From NCBI RefSeq assembly GCF_002531725.1, contig NZ_NWSQ01000021.1, positions 55,292-119,291 of the forward strand: a DNA stretch of 64,000 nucleotides. The letters run 5' to 3'. How positions within the stretch are numbered: the stretch's first letter is position 1; every line of letters starts with the position of its first letter. This DNA comes from Rhizobium sp. L43. GTDB taxonomy: Bacteria > Pseudomonadota > Alphaproteobacteria > Rhizobiales > Rhizobiaceae. The notes under the pieces are model-generated. The model was given only the letters and a program-made list of their open reading frames with translations. It did no database searches and was not told the DNA's origin. A program made the translations under genes and the position numbers. Of the stretch, positions 34,224-42,038 are shown piece by piece.

Positions 34224-34327
34224 CCGCGCGTCTCCTCCAGACGCGTTAAGGACGCTGTAGCGTTTTCAATTGCGCGATCATCTTATCCCTAAATCGATCC
34301 CGATTTAAGGCGTCATGCAAGAGACCG
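34224..34327. repeat. Dispersed repeat, family C, copy 2, with second hairpin
   Basis: CGCGTCT (34227-34233) pairs with AGACGCG (34239-34245); GACGCTGTAGCGTTTT follows. Then TAAATCG (34290-34296) pairs with CGATTTA (34301-34307). The order of hairpin, GACGCTGTAGC core and A/T-rich hairpin ending in CATGCA is a type I recall as frequent in R. leguminosarum and R. etli. It fills the gap between rlmE and the VOC gene. Confidence 0.65.
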
Positions 34328-34355
34328 CCATCACCCGTCGGCACCGGCCGGAAGA

Positions 34356-35075
34356 TCAGGCTTTCTCAGTTTCAGCTTCGGCCTTGCGCCCCTTGAAGCC
34401 CTTGGCAAGCAGGAACATCTCGACCGATTCGGCGCGCGACGCGTTCGGCTTGACATGGACGACCTGGCGGAAATTCTGCTTCAGCATGGCGAGCAGCTCA
34501 CGCTCGGTGCCGCCCTGGAAGGTCTTGGTGAGGAAATGTCCGCCCTCGCCCAGCACCTCGACGGCGAAATGCGCCGCGACTTCGCAGAGATGCATGGTGC
34601 GCAGATGATCGGTGCGGTGGTGGCCGGTGGTGGGTGCGGCCATGTCCGAGATAACAAGATCGGGCGTGCCACCGACCGCTTCCAGCAGCTTTTCCGGCGC
34701 TGTGGGATCGAGGAAATCGAGCTGCAGGATCTTGACGCCCGGCAGCTGGGTCATTTCGAGGAAATCGATCGCGGCGACGCGGATATCCTCATCCGTCGAG
34801 CCGGTGACCTTGGCGGCGATCTGCGACCAGCTGCCCGGAGCAGCACCCAGATCGATGATACGCTTGGCGCCGCGCAGGATATGGTGTTTCTCGTCGATCT
34901 CCAGCAGCTTGAAGGCGGCGCGGGCGCGATAGCCTTCGAGCTGGGCGCGTTGGACATAGGGATCGTTGATGTGGCGCTGCAGCCATTGGCGCGAGGAGGC
35001 CTTCATCTTCTTGTTCTTGACGCGCTGGCCGAGCTTGCGGCCGGTGCGGTTTCCCGCGATCGGTGCCTTGGTCAT
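34356..35075 (-). CDS. rlmE: 23S rRNA 2'-O-ribose U2552 methyltransferase RlmE/FtsJ (239 aa)
   Basis: RrmJ family, methylating U2552 in the A loop of 23S rRNA. The SAM-binding motif IDLGAAPGSW is near residue 70, and the K-D-K-E active-site elements are visible around RARAAFKLLEID (Lys), LVISDMAAPTTG (Asp), GHFLTKTFQG (Lys) and KPNASRAESVEMFL (Glu). A basic N-terminal extension (GRKLGQRVKNKKMKASSRQW) suits RNA binding. It starts 9 bp after the phosphatase gene, so the two are cotranscribed; this ppx-rlmE pairing is common in rhizobia. Confidence 0.95.
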   Translation of the reverse strand: MTKAPIAGNRTGRKLGQRVKNKKMKASSRQWLQRHINDPYVQRAQLEGYRARAAFKLLEIDEKHHILRGAKRIIDLGAAPGSWSQIAAKVTGSTDEDIRVAAIDFLEMTQLPGVKILQLDFLDPTAPEKLLEAVGGTPDLVISDMAAPTTGHHRTDHLRTMHLCEVAAHFAVEVLGEGGHFLTKTFQGGTERELLAMLKQNFRQVVHVKPNASRAESVEMFLLAKGFKGRKAEAETEKA

Positions 35076-35084
35076 GCCTAATCC

Positions 35085-36641
35085 TTATCTCGCACGTTGG
35101 CCGCGGCGGTTGCGGTTGCGCCGCCACACGCCGTCATCGGCCATCATGTCGGTGAGCAAGCCTTCCCTCAAGCCGCGATCGGCAACGCGCATGCGCGGGC
35201 TCGGCCAGCGGCGGCGGATCGCCTCGAGAATGGCGCAGCCGGCCAGCACCAGATCGGCCCTGTCAGGCCCGATGCAGGGATTGGCGGCGCGGCTTTCGAA
35301 ATCCCAGGAGAGAAGTTTTGCCTGCATGGCGGAGACCTCGTCGTCGGACAGCCAGATGCCGTCGACCCTGCGCCGGTCATAGCGCGGCAGGTCGAGATGG
35401 ACGCCGGCAAGCGTCGTCACCGTGCCCGAGGTGCCGATCAGATGGAAGTCGCCGGTCTGGGCGATCTCGATCTCGGGGCAGTCGAAACTGACGAGCATTC
35501 CCTCGACCTCGCGCACCATGCCCTCGAACACCTCCGGCGTGACGTCACGCCCGCCATGGCGCTCCGACAGCGTCACGACGCCGACCGGCAGCGAGGTCCA
35601 GTGGGTGATGTGATTGGCAAGCCGGCTGAAGCGATTGTCGCCGATGCGGATGACGGCAATCTCCGACGAACCGCCGCCGATATCGAAGAGCACGACGGAG
35701 CGCGTCTCGCGCCCCACCAGCGAGGAGCAGCCGGAGACGGCAAGCCGCGCCTCGGTCTCGCGATCGATGATCTCCAGCTCGAGGCCGGTTTCGGCAACCA
35801 CCCGGCTGAGGAATTCTTCACCGTTGACGGCCTGGCGGCAGGCTTCGGTGGCGATCAGCCGCATGCGGCGGATCTCACGGTTTCTGAGCTTGGAGGCGCA
35901 GATCCGCAGCGCCTCGATCGCCCGCTCCATCGCCTCGTCGGACAGACGGCCGCTGGCCGCAAGGCCCTCACCGAGGCGCACGATGCGGGAAAAGGCGTCG
36001 ACGACGCGGAACTGACCCGGACGGGTCGGCTGGGCGATGAGCAGACGGCAATTGTTGGTGCCGAGGTCGAGAGCGGCGTAGAGCTCTTCCGGCCACGTAT
36101 AGTCACCGGCCTGGCGATCCCCCTGAAAACCGGGGTGGCTATCCTGGCGGCCCTTGCGGCCGGCGGCTGCGCCGTTTTGCGTTTCGCGCGGAACTGATAT
36201 GCGCGCCGTCTCTTCCGCGCGGCTTTCCTGCTGCGGCGAGGAAGGCTTTGCCGCCGTCAGCGGCCGGCCCTGCAAACCGCGCTTGCCGCGATGTTTACGG
36301 CGGTTGCGCCGGCTCGGCGCCGACTCGCCTTCAGAGCGCGCAGCATTGCCCACCGCTTGCGTCTGCTCCATCGCATGGGGATGAGGTGAACCGCCTTGCG
36401 CAGCACTATGGCCGCCACGACGGCGACGCTTGCGCTTGCGAGCCGGATTGCCGGCTGCATCTTCCATCGGGCGCGCAGGCTGTCCGGCACCGCCGGAGGG
36501 CTCATGCGAAGCGGGATGAGCCGCGTTGCGGGATTGCCCGCCACGTTTGCCCTTACGGCGCCTGGACTTCTTGCCGTCCTTGCGCCCTGCCGCCGACGCC
36601 CCGTCAAATTGCGGCTTTGCGCCGCCTTCGGGGTCTTCCAC
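35085..36641 (-). CDS. Ppx/GppA exopolyphosphatase-family protein with basic N-terminal extension (518 aa)
   Basis: Residues about 187-500 form the ASKHA-fold Ppx/GppA domain: YAALDLGTNNCRLLIA near 188, FDIGGGSSEIAV near 319 (phosphate/nucleotide loop) and GTSGTVTTLAG near 401. It hydrolyses polyphosphate or pppGpp; which one cannot be told. The first 180 residues are low-complexity and very basic, with clusters KKSRRRKGKRGG, RKRKRRRRGG and RRNRRKHRGKRG, most likely disordered and nucleic-acid or ribosome binding. The start is GTG at 36641. rlmE follows in the operon. Confidence 0.9.
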   Translation of the reverse strand: MEDPEGGAKPQFDGASAAGRKDGKKSRRRKGKRGGQSRNAAHPASHEPSGGAGQPARPMEDAAGNPARKRKRRRRGGHSAAQGGSPHPHAMEQTQAVGNAARSEGESAPSRRNRRKHRGKRGLQGRPLTAAKPSSPQQESRAEETARISVPRETQNGAAAGRKGRQDSHPGFQGDRQAGDYTWPEELYAALDLGTNNCRLLIAQPTRPGQFRVVDAFSRIVRLGEGLAASGRLSDEAMERAIEALRICASKLRNREIRRMRLIATEACRQAVNGEEFLSRVVAETGLELEIIDRETEARLAVSGCSSLVGRETRSVVLFDIGGGSSEIAVIRIGDNRFSRLANHITHWTSLPVGVVTLSERHGGRDVTPEVFEGMVREVEGMLVSFDCPEIEIAQTGDFHLIGTSGTVTTLAGVHLDLPRYDRRRVDGIWLSDDEVSAMQAKLLSWDFESRAANPCIGPDRADLVLAGCAILEAIRRRWPSPRMRVADRGLREGLLTDMMADDGVWRRNRNRRGQRAR

Positions 36642-36884
36642 GTTGTTTTTCCACCGCGCCGCGCAAGTCCTGAGGTATGCAGCAGGCGCTCATTCGATTT
36701 TTGCGTTGCGGCAAGAATATCAGCGCCCGCCGAAATCGCCAAATTCTTTTTTGGACAGGGAATTTGCGGATGGTTTCAGGTCTTCCGCACCGCACCGAAT
36801 TTTTTCAAAACGGGTATTTGCAATCCGCCCGCTTTTGGTTATAAGCGCCGCACAGCAGCCAAGCCATGCTTCGGCGGCAACTGC

Positions 36885-36958
36885 TGGGGAATAGTTCAAT
36901 GGTAGAACGACGGACTCTGACTCCGTTAATCTTGGTTCGAGTCCAGGTTCCCCAGCCA
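36885..36958 (+). tRNA. tRNA-Gln (anticodon CTG)
   Basis: Acceptor stem TGGGGAA pairs with TTCCCCA. The D arm is AGTTCAATGGTAGAAC, the anticodon stem ACGGA/TCCGT encloses loop CTCTGAC with anticodon CTG (reads CAG), and the T arm contains GGTTCGAGTCC. CCA is encoded (36956-36958) after discriminator G. Confidence 0.97.
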
Positions 36959-37009
36959 ATCAATTCTACTTACAATTTCCTTCATTAAATTCAGAACGTT
37001 TCGCGTCAG

Positions 37010-37324
37010 TTGGGAATTTCTGTTCTCTCCGAAGAAGACTACCGCGACCTCGTCGACGTCAGTGACGCGCGCGCCGCGAAGGCGCGCATCGATGCCGGCG
37101 AAGAGACCTGGCCGGAAGACGTCGTCAAGGCGCTGATTTCAGGCGAAGATCCTGTCCGCTTATTTCGCAAGCATCGCGGCATGAGCGTCAAGGAGCTGGC
37201 GGAAAAGGCCGGGCTCTCCCAGCCCTATTTTTCCGAAATCGAGACCGGAAAGAAGGAAGGCTCCCTGGACGCGTTGAAGGCGATCGCGCGGATTCTGGAC
37301 GTCGACCTCGACGATCTGGTTTGA
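37010..37324 (+). CDS. XRE-family HTH protein, 5'-truncated (104 aa or less)
   Basis: The C-terminal half is an XRE HTH (residues about 49-104: VRLFRKHRGMSVKELAEKAG, then LSQPYFSEIETGKKEG). Related antitoxin-type regulators begin with a strand ending in VVL.EEDY; here only GISVLSEEDYRDLVD remains, directly after a TTG, and an in-frame stop lies at 36986-36988. The gene begins 52 bp after the tRNA and has no ATG or Shine-Dalgarno, so it may be a remnant whose 5' end was lost, or start at TTG 37010. No toxin gene is adjacent. Confidence 0.6.
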   Translation: MGISVLSEEDYRDLVDVSDARAAKARIDAGEETWPEDVVKALISGEDPVRLFRKHRGMSVKELAEKAGLSQPYFSEIETGKKEGSLDALKAIARILDVDLDDLV

Positions 37325-37422
37325 TGCAGGATGTGCATCCGCATCCTCGTAAGACGCACTCGGCATTGTCGCGATATGTCGGTGCTGGCGAGCCTATTCA
37401 AGATGCGACGACGGTCGACCGG

Positions 37423-37450
37423 CTATTCAAAGAGCCGACTATTCAAAGAG
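37423..37450. repeat. Short tandem duplication at the methyltransferase stop
   Basis: CTATTCAAAGAG occurs at 37423-37434 and 37439-37450 (16-bp period); a third, diverged copy CTATTCAAGA lies near 37394. The second copy encodes the last residues and stop of the O-methyltransferase. Confidence 0.7.
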
Positions 37451-38461
37451 AATGAGGCTTGCCGGCGTTGGCGGCATCGGTTTGACCGTGACACCGGCAA
37501 GGCCGGCCAGTCTTGCCATCTCAGTCAGCTCACTTTGCGTGTAAGCTTGGCCCGCCGGCGTGCTGGCGAGCATCTCCCAGGAGAAGGCCGCGGGAAAAGG
37601 CGGCGACACGCCATCTTCGTTCGGCACGAAATCGACCGCGACGATCCGGCCATCCCTTGCGAGGCTCGCGATGATCCTTCGCAACAGCTGGGCACATGTC
37701 GGCACATCGAAGTGGTGCAGAAAATTCGGCAGCAGGACGAGATCGTAACCCGTGCCCCACTCCACATCGAAGGCACTACCGGCGATCGTCCGGTATCGGT
37801 CGGCCACGCCGGCTTTTTCCGCATTCTGCCGCGACAGCTCCAACACGGCGGCCCAGTCGACGGCGACGATCTCCGCCGATGGAAACGCCTTGGCGATTTC
37901 GATCCCGAAAACGCCTGGACCTGCAGCGATGTCCAAGACCTTTTTGGGAGTCCTCGGCCAGCCGGAGATTTCGCCAGCCAATATCCTAGCGCTGAGCCCG
38001 GTAAAAGAGCCCATGCCGCGCGCAAACTTCACCCAGACGGGATTGTCCGACGACATGTTGGCAAGCCCTGCCGAACCGCCGTTTCGCACGATGGCGGCCG
38101 GATCGCGCAAAAAATTATCGATTACTTCGGGTGCGGCGACGAACTCGACGGCAGAGCCCATATAGGCCGGTGAATTGCGATCGAGGAACATTCTGGTCGA
38201 GGGCGTCATTCGGTACTGTCCGCTCGCCTTTGTCAGGAAACCATGGACCACGAGGTAGTCGCAAAGGATCCGCACCCCACGCTCCGAGGCGCTTGTTGCC
38301 GAAGCCAGCAATGCTGCCGTTTTGCCCTCGCCGACGTGCGTAAAGAGATCAAGCTCGATGGCGGCCCTGATCGCTGCCGTCTTTCGGCATGCAAACAGTG
38401 CATCGACCACGAGTTCGGGCGACACGACGCCGGCACCGGCGTCCTCGACGATTGTTTCCAT
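37439..38461 (-). CDS. SAM-dependent O-methyltransferase, COMT/hydroxyneurosporene type (340 aa)
   Basis: The N-terminal winged-helix dimerisation domain (residues 15-100, VSPELVVDALFACRKTAAIR start) is followed by the class I methyltransferase fold (about 120-335), with SAM motif KVLDIAAGPGVFGIEIA near 174 and acidic DWAAVLEL near 199. DLVLLPNFLHHFD near 236 supplies the catalytic His region. Families of this shape methylate small hydroxylated aromatics; the substrate is unknown. It is separated from the polysaccharide locus by 222 bp that contain a strong hairpin. Confidence 0.85.
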   Translation of the reverse strand: METIVEDAGAGVVSPELVVDALFACRKTAAIRAAIELDLFTHVGEGKTAALLASATSASERGVRILCDYLVVHGFLTKASGQYRMTPSTRMFLDRNSPAYMGSAVEFVAAPEVIDNFLRDPAAIVRNGGSAGLANMSSDNPVWVKFARGMGSFTGLSARILAGEISGWPRTPKKVLDIAAGPGVFGIEIAKAFPSAEIVAVDWAAVLELSRQNAEKAGVADRYRTIAGSAFDVEWGTGYDLVLLPNFLHHFDVPTCAQLLRRIIASLARDGRIVAVDFVPNEDGVSPPFPAAFSWEMLASTPAGQAYTQSELTEMARLAGLAGVTVKPMPPTPASLILFE

Positions 38462-38616
38462 GGGATCCCCCCAGAGCCCTCGACCGATCTTGCCTGGCAG
38501 CGCCGGCGGCAGAAATTATGCGTATATCCGCATATTCTACAATACTCACCGCACTAAGCCTATCGGGTTCCCCGCCTTAATGGCCGAGCTGTCCTGCCGG
38601 CCATAGGACCACCAGG

Positions 38617-38646
38617 CAATCGGGCGACACCTCCGTGTCGCGATTG
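38617..38646 (-). terminator. Strong hairpin downstream of fcl, possible terminator
   Basis: CAATC-gg-GCGACAC, loop CTCC, GTGTCGC-GATTG. It lies about 40-70 bp after the fcl stop (38684, minus strand). There is no T run, so termination is possible but not certain. The rest of the 222-bp gap 38462-38683 shows no gene. Confidence 0.4.
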
Positions 38647-38683
38647 CGGGAAAAGAGAAATGCCGGTCCTCAACGACCTGGTA

Positions 38684-39634
38684 TCAGACCGCTGAACCAG
38701 ATCTGTTTTCGGACTCCAGAAACCAAGCGTAAGTGGAGCGGATGCCATCCTCAAGCGAAATGCGCGGTTTCCAGCCCATGTCCTGCAGCTTCTGATTGCT
38801 CATCAGCTTGCGCGGCGTGCCATCGGGCTTGGAAAGATCGTGAATGATCTCACCCTCGTAACCGATGACGCGGCACACCAAACGGGTCAATTCGATAATT
38901 TCGAGATCCGTGCCCGAACCGACATTGACGTGCTGCGCGCCCGAATAGGTTTTGAGCAGAAACACCAACGCGTCAGCGCAGTCGTCGACGTGAAGAAACT
39001 CCCGGCGTGGGGTTCCCGTGCCCCAGACCACCATATGCGGGTCTTTGCGAAGTTTCGCAGCATGCGCCTTGCGGATGAGCGCGGGTAGCACATGGCTGGA
39101 ATTCAGGTCGAAATTATCGCCCGGGCCATACAAATTGGTCGGCATGGCGGAAATGTAATCCCGACCATATTGCTTGCGATAGGCTTCCGCCAGCTTGATT
39201 CCGGCGATTTTGGCAATCGCATACCATTCGTTGGTCGGCTCGAGCGGACCGGTCAACAGCGCCTCTTCCGGAATCGGCTGCTGTGCGAGCTTGGGATAGA
39301 TGCAGCTTGAACCCAGGAACAGCATCCGGTCCACGCCGCCGCGGTGGGCGGCTTCGAAGATGTTCGCTTCAATAATCAGATTGTCATAGATAAATTCTGC
39401 GGGATAACTGTCATTCGCGAGGATGCCGCCAACCTTGGCAGCAGCGAGAATGATGACATCAGGCCGGGCTGCTTCGACAAATTTCTCGACCTCATCCTGC
39501 CGCTTCAAGTCGACCTCACGGCGGGTGGCCGTGACGACGTTGCACTCTTCCGATTGAAGCCGGCGCACAAGAGCACTGCCGACCATCCCGCGATGACCGG
39601 CAACCCAGATCTTCTTGTTGGATAGGTCGTACAC
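38684..39634 (-). CDS. fcl: GDP-L-fucose synthase (316 aa)
   Basis: 3,5-epimerase/4-reductase converting GDP-4-keto-6-deoxymannose to GDP-L-fucose. SDR motifs: GHRGMVGSALVRRL near residue 13, LGSSCIYPK near 106, and the catalytic YAIAK (Tyr-x3-Lys) near 138. NLYGPGDNFD near 168 is typical of Fcl. The start is GTG at 39634, next to the gmd stop without a gap. L-fucose is a known component of rhizobial O-antigens, which fits the neighbouring polysaccharide genes. Confidence 0.95.
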   Translation of the reverse strand: MYDLSNKKIWVAGHRGMVGSALVRRLQSEECNVVTATRREVDLKRQDEVEKFVEAARPDVIILAAAKVGGILANDSYPAEFIYDNLIIEANIFEAAHRGGVDRMLFLGSSCIYPKLAQQPIPEEALLTGPLEPTNEWYAIAKIAGIKLAEAYRKQYGRDYISAMPTNLYGPGDNFDLNSSHVLPALIRKAHAAKLRKDPHMVVWGTGTPRREFLHVDDCADALVFLLKTYSGAQHVNVGSGTDLEIIELTRLVCRVIGYEGEIIHDLSKPDGTPRKLMSNQKLQDMGWKPRISLEDGIRSTYAWFLESENRSGSAV

Positions 39635-40696
39635 TCAGATCTCTTTCCGGCTGTTCAGAGCCTTCCAGTGCTTGACATCCTCGCGCACCATTTCGGCGGC
39701 GAGCTCACGAACCGGGGTCTTGTGCTGCCAGCCCAGCTTCTGGCGCGCCTTGGTCGGATCACCCAGCAGAAGATCGACTTCCGTCGGGCGGAAATACCGA
39801 GGATCGATTTCCACGAGGCATGCACCGGACGCGGAGTCATAGCCCTTTTCGTCGACGCCGGATCCCTTCCATTCCAAAGTAATGCCGACGTCGGCAAAGG
39901 CCCACTCGACAAACTGGCGGACACGCGTCGTCTCACCCGTCGCCAACACGTAGTCATCCGGCTTGTCCTGCTGCAGCATGCGCCACATGCCCTCGACATA
40001 TTCGCGCGCATGGCCCCAGTCACGCTGGGCGTCGAGGTTCCCCAGGTAAAGCTTGTCTTGAAGGCCGAGGCTGATGGCAGCCACCGCCATCGTGATCTTG
40101 CGCGTGACGAAGGTCTCGCCGCGAAGCGGGCTTTCGTGATTGAACAGAATGCCGTTGGACGCGTGCATGCCGTAGGCCTCGCGATAATTCACGACGATCC
40201 AGTAGGCATAGAGCTTGGCTGCGGCATAGGGAGAACGCGGGTAAAAGGGCGTCTTCTCGCTCTGCGGCACTTCCTGCACAAGACCGTAGAGTTCTGACGT
40301 CGATGCCTGGTAGAACCGGGTCTTTCCCTCGAGCCCCAGGATACGGATCGCTTCGAGCAGCCTCAACGTCCCGACACCATCGGCATCCGCCGTATATTCC
40401 GGCGTTTCGAAGCTGACACCGACATGGCTTTGTGCGGCCAGGTTATAGATTTCATCGGGTTGTGTCTGCTGGACAATCCGCAGCAGGTTGGTCGAGTCGA
40501 TCATATCGCCATAGTGGAGAACGAAGCGGGGATGGGCCTCATGCGGATCCTGGTAGATATGCTCGATGCGGCCGGTGTTGAAAGACGAGGACCGCCGCTT
40601 GATACCGTGTACCGTATAGCCTTTGCTCAGCAGCAATTCGGCCAAATAGGCACCATCCTGACCAGTCACCCCAGTAATAAGCGCGGTTTTTGTCAT
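39635..40696 (-). CDS. gmd: GDP-mannose 4,6-dehydratase (353 aa)
   Basis: Converts GDP-D-mannose to GDP-4-keto-6-deoxy-D-mannose. NADP-binding ITGVTGQDGAYLAELL at the N-terminus, YQASTSELYG near 131 and PRSPYAAAKLYAYWI near 156 (catalytic Tyr/Lys), then GILFNHESPLRGETF, all characteristic of GMD. It is the first gene of the gmd-fcl pair and divergent from rmlB with 181 bp between starts. Confidence 0.96.
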   Translation of the reverse strand: MTKTALITGVTGQDGAYLAELLLSKGYTVHGIKRRSSSFNTGRIEHIYQDPHEAHPRFVLHYGDMIDSTNLLRIVQQTQPDEIYNLAAQSHVGVSFETPEYTADADGVGTLRLLEAIRILGLEGKTRFYQASTSELYGLVQEVPQSEKTPFYPRSPYAAAKLYAYWIVVNYREAYGMHASNGILFNHESPLRGETFVTRKITMAVAAISLGLQDKLYLGNLDAQRDWGHAREYVEGMWRMLQQDKPDDYVLATGETTRVRQFVEWAFADVGITLEWKGSGVDEKGYDSASGACLVEIDPRYFRPTEVDLLLGDPTKARQKLGWQHKTPVRELAAEMVREDVKHWKALNSRKEI

Positions 40697-40877
40697 TTTT
40701 TCACATCGTCTTTCGATACAATCTTCGGCTCGTGTTTATGGAAACGGCCGAACGAGTGCAACCCCCATGTAACTGCGGCCAGGCCGGCGAAATGAGCGTC
40801 GTCGATCTCTTCGGTTGACGTGAGACTGGCACAATGAGACTAGAGCTTTCCATTATCAGATGCCCAAGGGGGAAAAT

Positions 40878-41933
40878 ATGATCCTGGTGACGGGAGGAGC
40901 CGGCTTCATCGGTGCGAATTTCGTGCTCGACTGGCTTGCGTTTCACGATGAACCGGTCGTCAACCTCGATGCGCTTACCTATGCCGGCAATCTTGGAAAT
41001 CTCAGCTCTATCTGGAACGACCCGCGCCATCTCTTCGTCAAAGGCAGCATCGCGGACTACGACTTGGTTGAAGGGCTGCTTCGAACGCATCATCCCCGCG
41101 CAATCCTCAATTTCGCGGCCGAAAGCCATGTCGATCGATCGATCCATGGGCCTGAAGAATTTATCCAGACGAATATCGTCGGCACCTTTCGCCTGTTGGA
41201 GGCCGTCCGCGGATTTCTCGCCCCGCAGAATGCAGCCTTCCAGGAGAGCTTTCGTTTTCTCCACGTGTCGACGGACGAGGTCTACGGTTCACTGGCGCCC
41301 GCGGAAGCCGCCTTCAGCGAAGATCGCAAATACGAACCAAACAGCCCCTATTCCGCGAGCAAGGCGGCCAGCGATCATCTGGTTCGCGCCTATCATCACA
41401 CCTATGGCTTGCCGGTTCTGACGACCAACTGTTCGAATAATTACGGTCCCTATCATTTTCCCGAGAAGCTTATTCCGCTGGTCATTCACAATGCGCTCGC
41501 GGGGAAACAGATTCCAATCTATGGCGACGGGATGCAGGTACGCGACTGGCTGTTCGTCAAGGACCATTGCAGCGCGATCCGGCGCGTTCTGGAGAGCGGA
41601 AAGGTCGGGGAAACCTATAATGTCGGCGGCAGAAACGAGCTGACCAACCTGTCGGTAGTCAATACGCTCTGCGAGATCCTCGACGAATTGAGGCCCCTGC
41701 CACACGCGGCAAGCTACAAGTCACAGATCACTTTCGTCCGTGACCGCCCCGGTCATGATCGCCGTTACGCTATCGATGCGGCGAAAATCGAGCGGGAACT
41801 GGACTGGCACCCGAGCGAGACGTTCGATACCGGCATTCGCAAGACCGTCGAGTGGTATCTCGCCAACGAAGCATGGGTCGAGAACGTCACAAGCGGCAGC
41901 TACCGCCAGTGGATCGACCGCCAGTACCAATAG
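40878..41933 (+). CDS. rmlB: dTDP-glucose 4,6-dehydratase (351 aa)
   Basis: Converts dTDP-glucose to dTDP-4-keto-6-deoxyglucose. Motifs: ILVTGGAGFIGANFV at the N-terminus, FAAESHVDRSIHGP near 82, HVSTDEVYGSL near 132, PYSASKAASDHLVRAYHHTY near 161 and NCSNNYGPYHFPEKLIP near 188. The ATG at 40878 has GGGGGA upstream and matches the family start; the longer frame from 40860 is not used. It is on the plus strand, about 18 kb from its partner rmlA. Its product would feed the FdtA/FdtB-like enzymes at 58-59.5 kb, since rmlC and rmlD are absent here. Confidence 0.93.
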   Translation: MILVTGGAGFIGANFVLDWLAFHDEPVVNLDALTYAGNLGNLSSIWNDPRHLFVKGSIADYDLVEGLLRTHHPRAILNFAAESHVDRSIHGPEEFIQTNIVGTFRLLEAVRGFLAPQNAAFQESFRFLHVSTDEVYGSLAPAEAAFSEDRKYEPNSPYSASKAASDHLVRAYHHTYGLPVLTTNCSNNYGPYHFPEKLIPLVIHNALAGKQIPIYGDGMQVRDWLFVKDHCSAIRRVLESGKVGETYNVGGRNELTNLSVVNTLCEILDELRPLPHAASYKSQITFVRDRPGHDRRYAIDAAKIERELDWHPSETFDTGIRKTVEWYLANEAWVENVTSGSYRQWIDRQYQ

Positions 41934-41939
41934 TGGATC

Positions 41940-42023
41940 GGAGGAGGCTAGCTAGAGCGGTTCAGCTTTTAACGGAGGCGCAGAACCGCTATATCCTTTT
42001 GTCTTACGCATTCCAGGCTCCTC
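41940..42023. repeat. Dispersed repeat, family A, copy 4 (truncated), in a long hairpin
   Basis: AGAGCGGTT...GAACCGCT (about 41954-41990) is the first hairpin of family A; only TTACGCATTCCAGG of the second half remains. The copy is flanked by GGAGGAGGCT (41940-41949) and AGGCTCCTCC (about 42014-42023), so the whole forms one long stem-loop. It lies between the converging ends of rmlB and the GT8-like gene and may act as a bidirectional terminator. Confidence 0.7.
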
Positions 42024-42038
42024 CCCGCGAGCGTGACG

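Noticed and set aside
35097..36197. 366-residue frame antisense to the Ppx/GppA gene
   Set aside because: Mirror of the phosphatase coding sequence, no recognisable domain, no Shine-Dalgarno.
36885..37324. Integrated genomic island at tRNA-Gln
   Set aside because: No integrase, no second copy of the tRNA 3' end and no mobile genes were seen in the following 25 kb; only a remnant is considered.
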